DNA of 64,000 bases, taken from positions 1 to 64,000 of the forward strand of contig JAIWNI010000011.1 in NCBI GenBank assembly GCA_025331435.1, given 5' to 3'. The translations under genes were made by a program, and so were the position numbers. The notes beneath the pieces were generated by a model. The model searched no databases, was not told where the DNA came from, and was given only the letters and a program-made list of their open reading frames with translations. Position 1 is the first letter of the stretch; every line of letters begins with the position of its first letter. Below are positions 33,982 to 46,522 of the stretch, one piece after another. This stretch comes from Choanephora cucurbitarum. Taxonomy: Eukaryota > Mucoromycota > Mucoromycetes > Mucorales > Choanephoraceae.

Positions 33982-36020
33982 TTAGTTCCAATAATCAGTT
34001 TGAGTTGATATATGCTGCTGGTATTTGTAAGCCGTATTGTGGTTTGTATTATGCATTTCTTCCAACTGAAGCTGTAATCGTCGGATTTCTTCCGCTTCTT
34101 GCTCCATACGAATCTGATGGGCTTCCTTGATGTCAGCAACCAACTGTCGAAACTCTTTGCGCAGCAGCTGTGTAGTAGGCGGTTCCTGATTATTAAACCC
34201 TAGTCGCTTAATTTTGTGCGTAATTAATTCCATCTCTAGTCCAGATACATTGTGGTTCAGCTGGCTGATTCGCTTGTCATAACGCATACGGTCTGTATCA
34301 AACTCCATGGCCATATTAGTTAGTCTGTCGAAGTTCTCAAGTAATTCATCAAATTGATCTTCCTTTTTGTGGGTATGACTGGTCCAACATGCCTCACGTT
34401 GCTGGAAGCTTTCGCTGAGCCGCTTCTTTTCTTGCTCATGAAGCTGTGTATCATATCGGTTACTAGTCTGAGATGCTTGTTTTTGTGATTGAAGTTGAAG
34501 ATGAAGCTGTGTGATTCTACGGTCCTTTTCATCTAGTAATCTTGACTTGCTGTGAATCGCGCTTTCGAGATCCACTTTTCGATCTGATAGCCTATGAATA
34601 TCGTCTTCCAGCTGTTGATATCTGCGCGTGTTTCTTTGAATTAGGATATTTTGCTGGTTGATTTCAGACTCATACTTTTCGGCCTGCTGTTGAAGCTGTT
34701 GATGATGTGCAATTTCATCAGACTGTGAAGAAGGTGGGTGGCTGTCCGTGTTTAGAGTGCAATCTCTCTCCCATGTCTTATGCCAGATTGCAAGTTCAAT
34801 TGATTCAGTCTTATAGAGCATACATTCCATTTGGAGCGCTTTCTGACGCTGTGAGAACTGGTCAACATGTGATAGTAATTTCGTTGTCAGCAGCTCTAGG
34901 TCCATCATTTTGTTATAGTAGCTATCCTTCTGTTGCTCAATAGCAATTAACTGCATCTTTTCATGCGAAATCTTATGTGTATCTGATTCATTTAAGAAAC
35001 TATATGAATAATTAAAAATAAATGATTAAATAAGCTATACTAACATATGTTTTGAACCCAGTTCATAAGGACCTTAATAGCTCCAAAAAAAAAGTAACTT
35101 ACCTCTTTGGATTACCCAAGTGATTCAAGGCGACCAGCTGGCTCCCTGTACCATTCGTCTGTAATCGCTTCTCAAGCTGTAATAATTTCTCCACTGTACT
35201 TGAAGACAGATTTATATTGAATTTCGAAGCACAGATTTTATTGACTTTCCGCGCAATTAAGTCTAGCTCGTTCTGTAGCGGTAAAAGCATGTCACTATAA
35301 TCAGGCTGATTTTGTCGTTTTTTGGCAGCTGTTAATTCCATATTTTGAATTCCTTTGCTCAACACAGCAACAGTGTGCTGTAATAATCCCTTCTTAATCT
35401 CAACCTGTCTCTCCTTTAATCCTTCAAGAAATTCTGACATTTGTTTGATTTTGTTCTCATTGCTTTGGCGCTGATCTGCCAGGTACAAAACGGAGTGTCG
35501 ACTGCTTTTTAGGTTTGCATTTTCGAGTGACTTTGAAATGTTCTTAATTCTGTTTTCTAACTGTAGATTCTTTGTTGTGTGATGAATTGAATCATGGATT
35601 ACTTTTAGTTCCTTAAATGATAAAATGAGCGAAATTGAATGGATGATAGCAAATTTTAAGGCCTACTTTCTTCAATGCCTCCAAGTTATCAAAAGACAAT
35701 GCCTTGAACTCGCTTGAATCGAGGATAGCTTGAGAAATCAATAGTTCGACTAAGAGATTGCTGGAAGAAAACATGGTGTCATTCTCGGTATCTGTTTGAT
35801 TGTAAACAGCCTTTGGCTTCATGTTCCATAGGCTATCTAGCTCCGAAGTAAAACTCCAACGACCTACATAGAAAATAAAATGAGTGTATTGTACTTGGTG
35901 CCTAATAAACAGAAATATTGTACCCATGTTATCTGTCATTCTTGACAAGTGTGAATCCCTTATTCGAAATGGCGAGCGAGATGGAACAGCCGGAGAGCGG
36001 GATTCTCGAAAACTGGTCAT
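33982..36020 (-). CDS. Coiled-coil protein of unknown function, about 606 residues
   Basis: I do not recognise the family. Four exons (36020-35924, 35863-35667, 35611-35103 and 34999-33982) join in consistent phase with good donors (GTACAA, GTAGGC, GTAAGT) and acceptors. The N-terminus is Ser/Arg-rich (FRESRSPAVPSRSPFRIRD), a likely phosphorylated and disordered tail. A short globular part with SSNLLVELLISQAILDSSEF follows. From about residue 120 to the end nearly everything is heptad-like coiled coil with many Gln, Glu, Lys and Leu residues. There is no transmembrane segment or catalytic motif. Such an architecture suits a scaffold at the spindle pole, cytoskeleton or Golgi, but that is only a class guess. 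The neighbours give no functional hint. Confidence 0.75.
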
Positions 36021-39000
36021 TTACTTATTTTGCAAAAGAAAATAAAAAGAAAAGAAACACAAATAAGAAAACAACAATTGCGAAAGGAAAGCCGGTTTAA
36101 GAAGACATATAGTATAGGCAAGAAAAAAGAGAAAAGAGTTAAGAATGCAATTCGTACTGGTTCAAAGTTCTTGATTGTTTTTGGCAGTCAGACTGCAAAT
36201 CCTTTTCTTTCTCCATCTAAATTTCCCAAGTTGCCCTTCCTAATTAGGCCAAAGTTACTTTTTTTCGAGAGCGTTCCTGGCTGTTAAAGGCCTATTTATA
36301 TTCGCTTTTTTTGGCAGAATAGTTTAAATTTACTTGTTTTTGTTGAACTGAGATGTTCGCAATGAAATAAGGCTCCCTCTTTTTGGTGCCAAGTTTGAAG
36401 ATGAAAAGTAAACATTATGAGTGTAACAGTTGAGGATTATTTTAACTCAAAGGTTTTACTTTGTTACAAATAGTTAATTTACTCTCTCAGTATTACAAGC
36501 GGCTTGTTGCACTAAAGTGGTGCCCTATACATACCTGGGAGCCTATCACTAGGTGCTCATTTTGCTACGAAGAGAACCTTGCCTATCCTTTATATATCTT
36601 GTGTAACTCAGAGAAATTAAAGGATGTCGCATGATTTGAATACAAGAAAGCCCTTGTGCTTTGCATCATTTGCTTTTGAAGTAGTCCAATATTTTTATTC
36701 CAGCACTAAGTATCGTCAATGATGGAAGATTCGGACACTCCTGCATAGATCTGTATGAGTTACAAAAAAAAAAGAAAGCAGGACAAATCATGCAAATACT
36801 TGCATTGAGCTGTGAATTCTTAGATGGATATTTTACTTGTTGATATTGCTATGAAAGGTATTCTTTTTAGCTTTGTACTTTTTTAAGAGCTCATGTGTCG
36901 GATAAATATGATCTTGAGCAACATGTAATCATAGGTATACTGGTCATCAACAACACCTAAAAAGTTGGCTGTGCATCCAGATCTTAACTATAGGACTCAT
37001 CAATTGGCAAATATGAAAAAAAAAGAAAGGCATTAGCAAGACTTAGACTATCATGCTAACAGTCTATCCATATTAACTGTGCCATCGACTTATTTGCTTT
37101 TGACAAGAGGCAAGAAATGATGTCAGTAGTATATTCGCGAGAATGACATCTGCACGAATTTGGACTACTACAGATTCTCGATTTAAGGAAATTAAGGAGT
37201 TTTGATCTCAAAGAGGATAGACAATTTAGCGGTAATGGTTAGTCAACACTTTTAAGGGCCTTTTTAGAACTACCTTTGAATAACTTTTAGATTAATTTTA
37301 TAGGGCTAACAAACAATGCTTTGATTGACAAACCATTTAGTATCATCAAGTAGCTTATTTCCATTAATTCTTACTCTTCTCTCATTGTATTACCTGTCAC
37401 GTCATCATTGCTATCATCTTCTTCGCTTCCTATGGTAGCATGCATACATGCAACATATCAGTTTTTCATCTCTTCATTATGGGCTCTGACAAGCGATTTC
37501 GCTTGGTCTAAAGCTAATGGCGAAATCATTAAGATATAAATATTTGAAGCATACGTATAGATTGTTATGCAAATAAAGACACAAAGATTGATTGGAAAGA
37601 ATAGTGGCTTGAAAGCATTGTTTGATTATGTTATCAGTACTATCCAAATACAACCTATATCTCAAGTAGTGTCGTATCTTCATTTGCCAAGTCTTCATTA
37701 AGCTAGAGATTGGATTCTGTGTGTACTATGTACGACGCTTGGTATAACAGTGTTTTTGAATACAATTCACGCACTTGGCATTACTAAGCATAGTATGTTT
37801 ATCACAGGAAACATATCTCAAATAAACCAGTAATAACTTACTTAATAAAACAGAAAAGCGAGTAGTAAACAAAGCACTTCTTTTTTTCTTCCTTGGCACT
37901 AACTCTTAATGCTGACCTTTTTGTGGTTTAACCGAGAGCCACTATACCATGTAGATTAAAAGTGATTTTTTTTAAGTATTTGTAGCATGTTATCAACAAG
38001 AAAAGGAGAACAGATAAGCTTGGTCGCTTAAAGGACAGATTAGTCTTGCTCTTCAATAAGCATAGGAACAACAGACCAGTTCACAGCTTGCGATCAGTAA
38101 AATCCAGATAAGCAAGGATGTGCATATTTGAATAAATTGAAGCTAACAATTGCTGTACAAATGGCTACCAATATGTTATGTAAGCATAGCTAAAGTATCA
38201 AGTATAGAGCATATTCATTTATTTGTGACACATCCCAGAATAGGTGGCAAACAGGTATGTACGGACTGGTTACATAGTGTGTTTTCTGTAAGAGCCAAGT
38301 GCTACATGGGAATACATAAAAACTATGATCGTGTCCCATCTTCTATTTGATAACCAATGAAAACACAGACTCTTCTTTTGCCATACAACTAATGAAACCT
38401 CTTGAATAGCCACGATAGGCCTTTAAAACAAGTCGTTGCTTTGTTTGCAAATGTGAGTATTCTCGAGAAACATGCCCTTGAATTAAACATATTGTTAAAC
38501 AGAACGCTTTCAAGTCGAGCGGTTGTTGAAACTAGATTTTTGAATAGGTAGCATTAACTCTTTACATTGTACAAGAAAGATGTGCTATCCTCAGTACAAT
38601 ATGAACAAAATGGCAGTTGTTTTGGTTTTCCTGCTGTAGAAAAACAAAGAATTAAAATACAATTGAGAAAGACTACTATTCATGTTTTTGCTCCACCTTC
38701 TATCGTCTAAAGGTGCAGCGGAGTAGATGCAATAAAGACTAATCAATTGTATACAATGTCTTTGTACATATCATGTGATACAAGTCGGCAAACACTTGGC
38801 TTGGTTTATTGATTGTACATGTAATCATAGAATCAGGGTCTTTGTCAACGGCTTTTTCTTCCCTTTAAACCTCATATAAAAAAACAAGTACCTAATAACA
38901 ATCAAGCTCTCATTTTGAAACAATTAACTTGATTGAGCTTGCTCTGACTTGGACCTTACTGCTATTATAACACCTGCTCAATATACATTTGGATTATCTG

Positions 39001-39590
39001 TTGAATTTATTTTAAAGTTAAACCCACGTTTAGGATATGTCTGTCACACCAAAACATTTACAAAGAAGGAAGACAGCACTTGTCTAACCCAAAAATAGAT
39101 GTATAATCACAATGTGGTATGATGTCGAGAATTAAAAGAATTGTTACAATCCTGCAAGAGCCTTACATAAATATTTTTTTAAAGGAATAAGACATCATGT
39201 ATGTTCAGCTAAGTTTAAACTATCTTGTTTTCTCCGGTCTCCGCTTTCTCCTTTTGCTCTTTTCTACCAAATAGGACAGCATGATTAATCAACAAGTTGA
39301 TTTGTCACAAAACTTAGAAGTCAAAAAATAAGCATTAAACATGCGCCTAATCTTTCTTTCTTACAAATAGATGGGTATTCTTGATTATGCACAAAGGCTA
39401 TGTTTTGTTCAGAAAAAGAATTGATTGATCAAAAGTTGAAAATATTTGTAAAGTTAATTAACAAAGATGTTCTTACACACACCCATTCTGTGCCTTACTT
39501 TATACACTAATATCGCATCACGGCTAGCAAGCAAGCTGTAAGATGTAGCCGCGTTTTACTCATAAAGGACGAGTACCACACGTGAGTTCT
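36021..39590. other. Long gene-free AT-rich region
   Basis: About 3.6 kb with only chance frames of 60-85 codons and no motifs. No tRNA boxes, long inverted repeats or simple repeats beyond short A/T runs could be supported. It is probably old decayed transposon sequence separating two gene blocks. Confidence 0.5.
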
Positions 39591-39599
39591 GTGCTATAA

Positions 39600-40679
39600 T
39601 GTTAAAAACCCAAAAACATATGGCAAGAATCGAAAATGATTGGCACATCATTGCTTGCGTTGACAATTCGATAAGAAAGGTTTCCCTCTGTCATCAATCT
39701 TTCGTACGTCATTTGGCCTTTAACAATAGCTCAAAACTGTTCAAAAAGGTTCGATTCGGGCGAATAGCCTCTACTTTCTATTTTGCGAATCATGAACTTA
39801 GATTTGTGAATAGACAAACTGTCAAGAATAAGGTGATGCTCTTTTGTACTTACGTCCATATGCATTATATAAAAAAAACTCACTGATGAACTTGACAAAA
39901 TAAACAGTTGCAATGCCCTTAGCTACTAGTTTGTTGCTCACATCATCGTCCTCTGTGGAAGGTTCAGGGCTATCAACTTTAGCTATAGGTCTTTTGTTTT
40001 TCTTGGAAGCTCCTGTATCTCTTCTTAGTAGAGGCTTTTTTATGAATACATGTATAACAGCCGATAAGTGTATGGCACTAATCACAGTGCGAGAAAATGA
40101 CTTAATTTTTGGCTATTTTACTATAGCAACATTTTCAAACTTTGATCTGGTCCAACTGTTGCTCATGCTAATATGAAAGTCGACATCATCAACAAGAATA
40201 CAATTTTTTGTATAGTCTAGATCACAATCTTTCCATTTCAAAAACCACTCATATCCTATTTGTACATTCTCTGCTAAGTCTCTCATTTTGGACTCAAAAA
40301 CTAGATTCTTGATTGTTATGAGCACTGTATTCCTCAAGTTGAACTAAAATTTTGATATCTTATAACCTCCAAATATCTTTGTTAAACTATCAAAGTTGCT
40401 ATCTGAAATTAGCCATGGATTGTTGTCGATAAGCTCTGACTTTTTGTGAGCGATTCCCTCGGTTTGCTTGTAAAGATATTGCCACCTCAATACTATACTG
40501 CAATTAATGTTTAATTTTTTTTTTGCAACTCTACTCGCAACATCATGCTCAAGCATGCGACCAATGAAAATTCCTCTTATAAAATCACTATAGTTGTTGT
40601 TAGAGGCAACTTTTTTCAGCTCTTCATACTTCAATTTTTTTAAGACCTCTCCAGGCATTTTTTTTAGTACGCTTGGCAT
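39600..40679 (-). pseudogene. Decayed DDE transposase (Tc1/IS630-like)
   Basis: Minus-strand remnant in four frames. The piece at 40679-40344 looks like the helix-turn-helix N-terminus (VASRVAKKKLNINCSIVLRW). The piece at 40337-40113 carries the first catalytic region, NCILVDDVDFHISMSNSWTR, matching the FIDE-x-GFN-type motif. The piece at 40085-39822 has the middle part with an acidic insert and KGIATVYFVKFISEFF. The piece at 39865-39731 gives HHLILDSLSIHKSKFM (second Asp) and IESRGYSPESNLFEQF (third acidic residue), in which the usual LPPYSP stretch is shortened. In the frame of the last piece, reading continues past a stop into AIVKGQMTYERLMTEGNLSY, the normal C-terminus. Terminal inverted repeats were not found. 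Confidence 0.8.
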
Positions 40680-41410
40680 TTAAGTGATTTTCCCTACTAG
40701 TAGTGCTCTTGAAAACAATGTTTGGATCTATAGTACCAGTCAGAACGCCTTTCATGGGATGATAAACTTTCTCCCCTCACTCGTTGTAAATGTCATCAAG
40801 CCTGTCTTTGTATGAGAAAAATTATCCGTTGTTTTCAGAAAGAAAAGTGATAGAGTCAATCTTGAGATTAAAAGGCGCAAATAAGTCTTTGCTTTTACCC
40901 CAAGTCAATTCAGCACCTACAAACATTTGTTTACAGCTTGGGCTTCTGACGTTTTTTTTTAGAAAGCGCCAAACTATATAGATTTGACTGTATTACAGTT
41001 TTTTTTTCTTGCTGTACAACAAAAAGCATCATTAAACGTACAGCGCTGTACTCCAACCAAGCCAATTTGTCCTTCTTTTCCTAAATTGATTTAGTCGCTC
41101 TACAACTTTCACTAAGGTTTCCCCGCCCTATGGTTACAGAGCCTTTTTTGAATCCTAATGATATTAGACAAAGGGTTACACAGCCAAGTGTAAACATGTT
41201 GATAGTTTTGATCTTGAGAAAGCGGATAGAGGTCATTGGTTTTGTGAGCGATATGAAAAGCTCATCAAAACATACCAATTGTCAGAAACACTCTCTTTTA
41301 TCTCTTCAAAAACTGCTTCAAATTTCTTTTAGTTGAAAGCTGAGATAGTATTTCACCACCAATCGTTTGACATGTAATAAAAGAGAGTATAGTATGTTCT
41401 GTAGTTGCAC
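40680..41410. other. Non-coding stretch with a possible repeat scrap
   Basis: No supported gene. At about 41105-41125 the words ACTTTCACTAAGGTTT and CCCCGCCC resemble the CCTTCACTAAGGTTTGCCCG part of the Helitron 1 foldback region (665-685), so a degraded copy may lie here. Confidence 0.35.
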
Positions 41411-41788
41411 TCAATTGCACACGCTCGACCTATTCTGCTTAGGAAGGTTGTTAACAGAATCAATTGAAAACATTTTGCTTGAAACTAAAGTAATGAATAC
41501 GTTTATAGACGCAGATGACTTGACTCTGACATTTTGTTGTTGCTTCGCTTTTGGTGGTCTCTGTAGATCTTTTTTTTTTACTTGTTCAGATAGGTTCTCT
41601 TTACAATGTATTCGAATGATGCATCTACATAACATGCACTTGTCTTGGCAGACTCTTCTCAAATCAGTCATGGCCTCTACTCGGTTTTGCAAACTCCTGG
41701 CTTTACTTGTGTTCGGTGTAACGTCAACTATGGTGCATGTACATCTAAACTGCAGCAAACAACTGTATGGAAGTTTTAGGAATGGCAC
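41411..41788 (-). other. Cysteine-containing open frame, unrecognised
   Basis: A 125-codon frame with CTCTIVDVTPNTSKARSLQN, then a CQDKCMLCRC cluster and a basic Gln/Lys-rich stretch. It looks more protein-like than nearby chance frames and could be an N-terminal fragment of a transposon protein, given the DDE remnant 0.7 kb away on the same strand. An overlapping plus-strand frame also exists. I cannot assign a family. Confidence 0.3.
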
Positions 41789-42633
41789 AACAGACTCCCA
41801 TTAGTAATACTATATAGCGCTTGAGATAGCAATCGGCCTTGTGATAAAAAATATCTTGGGACCAATAGAATATACACAGCCTTGACGGAACCATCAAATC
41901 AGGAGTATTTCTGATGACTTCGTTGGTGAAATAACTCATTTCCTCTTTCTGACTTGCTCTTGGCTTCCAATTTATTTTCGCTTGGTGATACAGTTATGAT
42001 CATACTAACGATATATTCCATTTCTTGCCTAGTATGAAAAAAAATGTTATGCCTTGCTAGTGCAGGTCTTGTTTTGAACTATTTGAGCTTTGCTTTCTTC
42101 TAAGTGAAGACCTAACGCTTTGCGTCAGCTCAACATCATTATTCCAGTTACTGTGGAGCTTCATATCTTATTTGATCTCTACATCGCAACTATCCGTAGC
42201 AAATCTAGAAGTAGAATATGCTGAACAATGAAGATAGTAAAGACTGCTTTTATAATGGTTTTGCTAGAGGCATATGGTAATATGATCATACATAACTTGA
42301 ATGAGCAACTGCTATATTGTCTTTTTATATAGAATTTATGTCCTGTTTTTGAGACACAAGATTAGAAGATTTGCAATATACGTGCTTGTGTATTTATTTC
42401 ACATACTAATCTAGTACAATCACTATCAAATTTGACAAGGGAAGGCGAAAAGAAAGTGAAAGAACGAGAAGTGTATTAGCAACGGATGTTCGGGAAGAGA
42501 AAGGTCTTAGCAAGATTGATGGTTTGCCGTCTTTTCCCTGGTCCTCATTTCATTCCGCTAAAATAACTACAGATGATACACAATAGAGGAATCAATTTCG
42601 TCAGTGACGACGCAAATATTTACAAGTTTCATC

Positions 42634-43025
42634 TCATCCAATATCGTTGCATTTATATATCATTGCGCCTCTTACTCCATCAATTAAGGTCCTTTTTTCT
42701 AGCTTGAATCTACTAGACGCGAGCGATCGAATATTGCAATCGAAGGAAGGGAGCACGTTGGAAGAATAAGTGTGCAAGCAAAGAAACGCGCGTTCACAAG
42801 GCCTTCTTCTTGATTCAAGATCATGAACACTCAAGTCTTCTCGAGGGCAAGAAGATGCTTTTTGTCTAGATTTTGCTTAAGCTTGGCATTCGCTTCAGCT
42901 TTAATATCTTCATTTATGAATCTGGCGGGTAAGCAACTCGGGTTGCTTGCTAAAATTGGATTCGAACAGCTGCATTGTCTACTCAGTATAGCCTGTTGAG
43001 TCTCTCCAAATCTCTGTTCGTTCAT
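42634..43025 (-). pseudogene. Broken coding-like stretch, unrecognised
   Basis: Two minus-strand frames (43025-42831 and 42834-42634) join with a single shift near 42835: LLALE continues as EDLSVHDLESRRRPCERAF. The combined stretch of about 130 residues has ordinary protein composition (CLPARFINEDIKAEANAKL, RFKLEKRTLIDGVRGAM). I do not recognise it. It could be a piece of a retroelement or a dead host gene. Confidence 0.35.
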
Positions 43026-43029
43026 AAAA

Positions 43030-44512
43030 TAGAATTGTTCCCTTTGTCCATGTTGTAGGTCTTTCTGAATTTTCTAACGTCTATATTTGCTTTTGTTAGC
43101 TCCCTTTAACTCTTTTCAAAGACATCCCTTTTTCTTTTTCATACAGAAGAAAAGAATACTTGTTCGATATTTCGCTAACTCTTTTACCTGTTGAGTGGAA
43201 GGCAAAAAAAAAGCATTATTTTGTTGGTTTAAACCGAAGCACGCTTCAACATAATTTTTCAGTTGAGATCAATCCTAACATGTAAAAAAAAAGAAAGGAA
43301 GATGGATGAAAAAAGCAATAAGAAGTGTACACATTCATATCCTTAACGCTCTTGACTCAGCTTCTGAATGCTAAGTAAATCTTTGAAATAGCGATTAGTT
43401 TCAGCATATATACTAACCATCCCAAAGTAATCTTTGCAGCCAATCTCTTAGTTGGCTGAATGAATTACAAAAATAGCTGTAATATAAAAGCTGGCTTGTG
43501 TATCTGACAAAAGCATCCTGCTTACGTTTTGACTTGATTGTTGTATGTCAGTCCGTTGGCAAATCATCAGATGACGTGGCTGTACAAAGATGTATACCCT
43601 ATTTGCGAGGTAATCAAAATACTTTGTCCTAATAATAGAATGTGATTTAAACTTTAAGTATTTTATGCGTATCAATGTACATTTCTTCTTACGCTTTGTG
43701 CATCATTCTGCGACCTTGGGACGGAAGAAGAACAATACGTTTGATCCGCGAATCAGTTTACAACAAGAGCCAACCATTCTTACCAACCCAACAAGCTATC
43801 ATTAGAAAATTATCTTAACTTGTACCTGCTTATACCAGTATATAAAGCCACTTTCTATATCAGAGGCTTTGACAATTGGTTATATGTTCAAGTGTCCTTC
43901 TTTCTTTATGTAGAAACTGGATAGATAATAAGGCGGTATTAGCGAAAGACGGATTTGTTTTATCAAACTTTAAGCTATTTTTAGGTTTGAAGGCGTCTAA
44001 ATATAAAGAGGTGTAAGTTGCTATGGCTGTGCTTGCTAAACCACACAAGAAAAAAGATTTTGTTACATACTTGTTCGTCATCCTGTTAGGCTTAAGTAAT
44101 TAGTCATACATTAAAGAAAGTGTCATTTTGTCAGGAAACCACCACAGCCTCCTGGTGGTATGTCGCAAAATTTTGATCGCTCCATACATATTGCGGAATT
44201 ATAACTTTGAAGCTTTACAAACTCCATCTACTTTTCTTTTTTTCTAGATTGTACATCCAGAGTTTAGGGTTTTACAACAATTGAAAGTTTAAATATAGAC
44301 AAAAGCAGATCATGCTAGAACCCAAAAAAAAACATATAAAAGGGTTGTCAGTTGTTGTTTCAAATTTCGCTTCGCTAGAGTTTTTCTTCTCTTTTCTTCT
44401 CTGTATTTTTATTTTTTCTTGCCCTTTTTTCTTCTTGCTTTTGCTTATTTTTACTCTACTCAAAAAAAGAGATAGACCTTTCTTTTATTTATTGCTACTG
44501 TCCAATTGATAA
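43030..44512. other. Gene-free region upstream of the C2H2 gene
   Basis: No supported gene. The last about 130 bp (44380-44512) are strongly pyrimidine-rich and probably form the promoter and leader of the C2H2 gene. The stretch 41800-42630 is equally empty. Confidence 0.45.
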
Positions 44513-45392
44513 ATGTCTTCAATGAACGCTTATTATGATAGCTCAAGTAGCGTCCACCCAAGCTACAGTTATTATAACAACACCCAACTTTTATATTCTC
44601 TTGGTTCCCCGCCACTCTCTCATCAAGCACAGCCTGCTTATTCTTATCTCGCTCCTTCACTCCCTTCGCCTGATGCTCAGTGCAGTCAAAACTGTTGCTC
44701 GATGAGTCAGGCTAGCCAGTACGAAGTTGCTCACCAAGCTGGCTCACACAAGTTTATGTATTATATGCCTCCAAGCTCTAGCACTCAACTCTATGGACAT
44801 AGCAATGACGAATCACGCAGTAATATGTTACAAGATGATAGTGTTTCTATCATCGCATCTTCAGACATGCAATACAATAGCCCCAGCAGCATTTCGCAGC
44901 CTTCTCCATCATTGTTATCAGTAACGCCACCTCAGAATAACAATAATGATTTTGGTGTCATGCAGCATTACTACTCAACACCTTCTCCTCAAATGCCTGA
45001 GTTATCTACATACAATACTGAAGCGAATATGTTTGCTGGTCAACAAGCGATGGAATCGTTGTTCGCTCCTGTCTATCCTTCCTCAAGTTCATCAACTCCC
45101 TCAATGTACACCAGAACAAAAGGTTCAAAAATGAACAGCGTTAATGTAACAGAGAAAAGACATATTTGTCGAATTTGCAACCATAGGTAATAAGAAAAAC
45201 TCACTAAAAACTCCATTTTTTTTTGGTAATTAACACTTGTGCTTTTTTAGGTCGAAGCGAAGACACAATCTCATTGAGCATATGCTTACACACGATCCCA
45301 ATCGGCCCAAATCATTTTCGTGCAGTGTTTGCAGTCGTCCGTTCGCAAGAAAATACGATATGAAACGCCATGAGAAGATTCATCGACGTTGA
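44513..45392 (+). CDS. C2H2 zinc-finger protein, likely transcription factor
   Basis: Exon 1 is 44513-45186 and exon 2 is 45251-45392, with a 64-nt intron (GTAATA to TTTTAG) inside the first finger. The product is about 271 residues. The first about 210 residues are low-complexity Ser/Tyr/Pro/Gln-rich, typical of an activation or disordered domain. The C-terminus holds two adjacent classical fingers: CRICNHRSKRRHNLIEHMLT with its final His next, and CSVCSRPFARKYDMKRHEKI with its final His next, both C-x2-C-x12-H-x3-H. The protein ends HRR. The finger pair resembles those of fungal stress or nutrient regulators, but the target cannot be told from this. The ATG follows a CT-rich leader. An AATAAA-like signal lies near 45660. 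Confidence 0.85.
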
Positions 45393-46522
45393 AGACTTAT
45401 ACAAACGTTCTTTCCCTCTCAACCATATACCTGTTATCCACCTATGTTTATTTTTTCTCTTTCTGTTAGACGATTGCACAAAACCACGTTATGTATATAC
45501 ACAACAAGCCTCCTTTTATTGGAAAAACACAATGTATATTCAATATCCTATAAGCTTACATTCTTTCTCTTATGTCTACTTTTATCGCTCTCTTTTTTTT
45601 TGTATGAAATATTTGAATCAATAGTAACAATGATTCTTTAGGTTTTTTATGTTATTATACAATAAACCATAAATGTTAAATCTTTAAAAAAAAAAACTAC
45701 CCCATTTTTCTCCCGCGTACTCTTCTTTTGTAGTTTTCGGCTTCTTTTGGTTCTCTGTCTTGCTCTTAGATTATCAAAAGAACTGGCTTGGTGACACTAG
45801 CCGTACCTGAATTGTGCAGTTAGGGTTGAAAGGGCTGCTTTAAAGAACACAGAGACGCGGAGAAATGTTTCTCCTTCCGTTAGGCTCATATTCAGGGCTG
45901 CCATGATTGGTCAGCAAATTGTTGTCCGTAACTCCCCAACATCATTTAAATTTTTCAATCTGCCTTCCTAGTTAGGAAATGGTTCCAAGGTGTTGCTCAA
46001 TGGCTTGGTACCACCTTGACCCTGATCAGGTAAGATATGACCCCTAAGCAAATAGGCTGGCTTGCTCAACGTAATCTGATTCCTTTTCAAGCGACTTCCA
46101 TGTAGTTTTGGTAAGTGCAACGAAAATATGGAGCCACAAAAGGATCGTTACCCACTTTTATTTCTCATCAATTTCCTTTACTCACAGGGTCCAAGATATA
46201 GTGACTTGCAGGAGCAATTAGCTCTGTCTGAGCTTATCGTTGTGCTCTGTGATTGAAAAAGAAGTAGCTTATTTGAATTAGTTTACCATGCCATAAAAGC
46301 AACGACAAATCGAGATTTGATGAAGGCTGTGCATTGATCTCCATGCTAAAGTCATAATTTCTGAAAGGCTATTCGCTCAATTTAAAGTTCTAAACACAGA
46401 TAATCATGCCTTTTTTGTAAAGACTACACACACACACAAAGAAAATAGAAGCAATGCATTGTTCCGCCCAAGTCATGAGTAGGATAGAAAAAAACGTTTA
46501 TATGATAAACAGATTATAGGAA
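45393..46522. other. Convergent intergenic region
   Basis: Lies between the 3' ends of the C2H2 gene and the ZW10/Dsl1 gene. The patch 45780-46080 is less AT-rich, but I found no reading frame or repeat in it that I can support. Confidence 0.4.

Noticed and set aside
42945..42960. GTTCGAATCC on the minus strand resembling a tRNA B box
   Set aside because: No matching A box or acceptor-stem pairing at the right distance.
43335..43350. ATATCCTTAAC resembling a U12-type splice or branch site
   Set aside because: Isolated in a gene-free region with no exon on either side.
45780..46080. Composition shift downstream of the C2H2 gene suggesting an RNA gene
   Set aside because: No recognisable snRNA, tRNA or rRNA motif and no inverted repeat that would support a structure.
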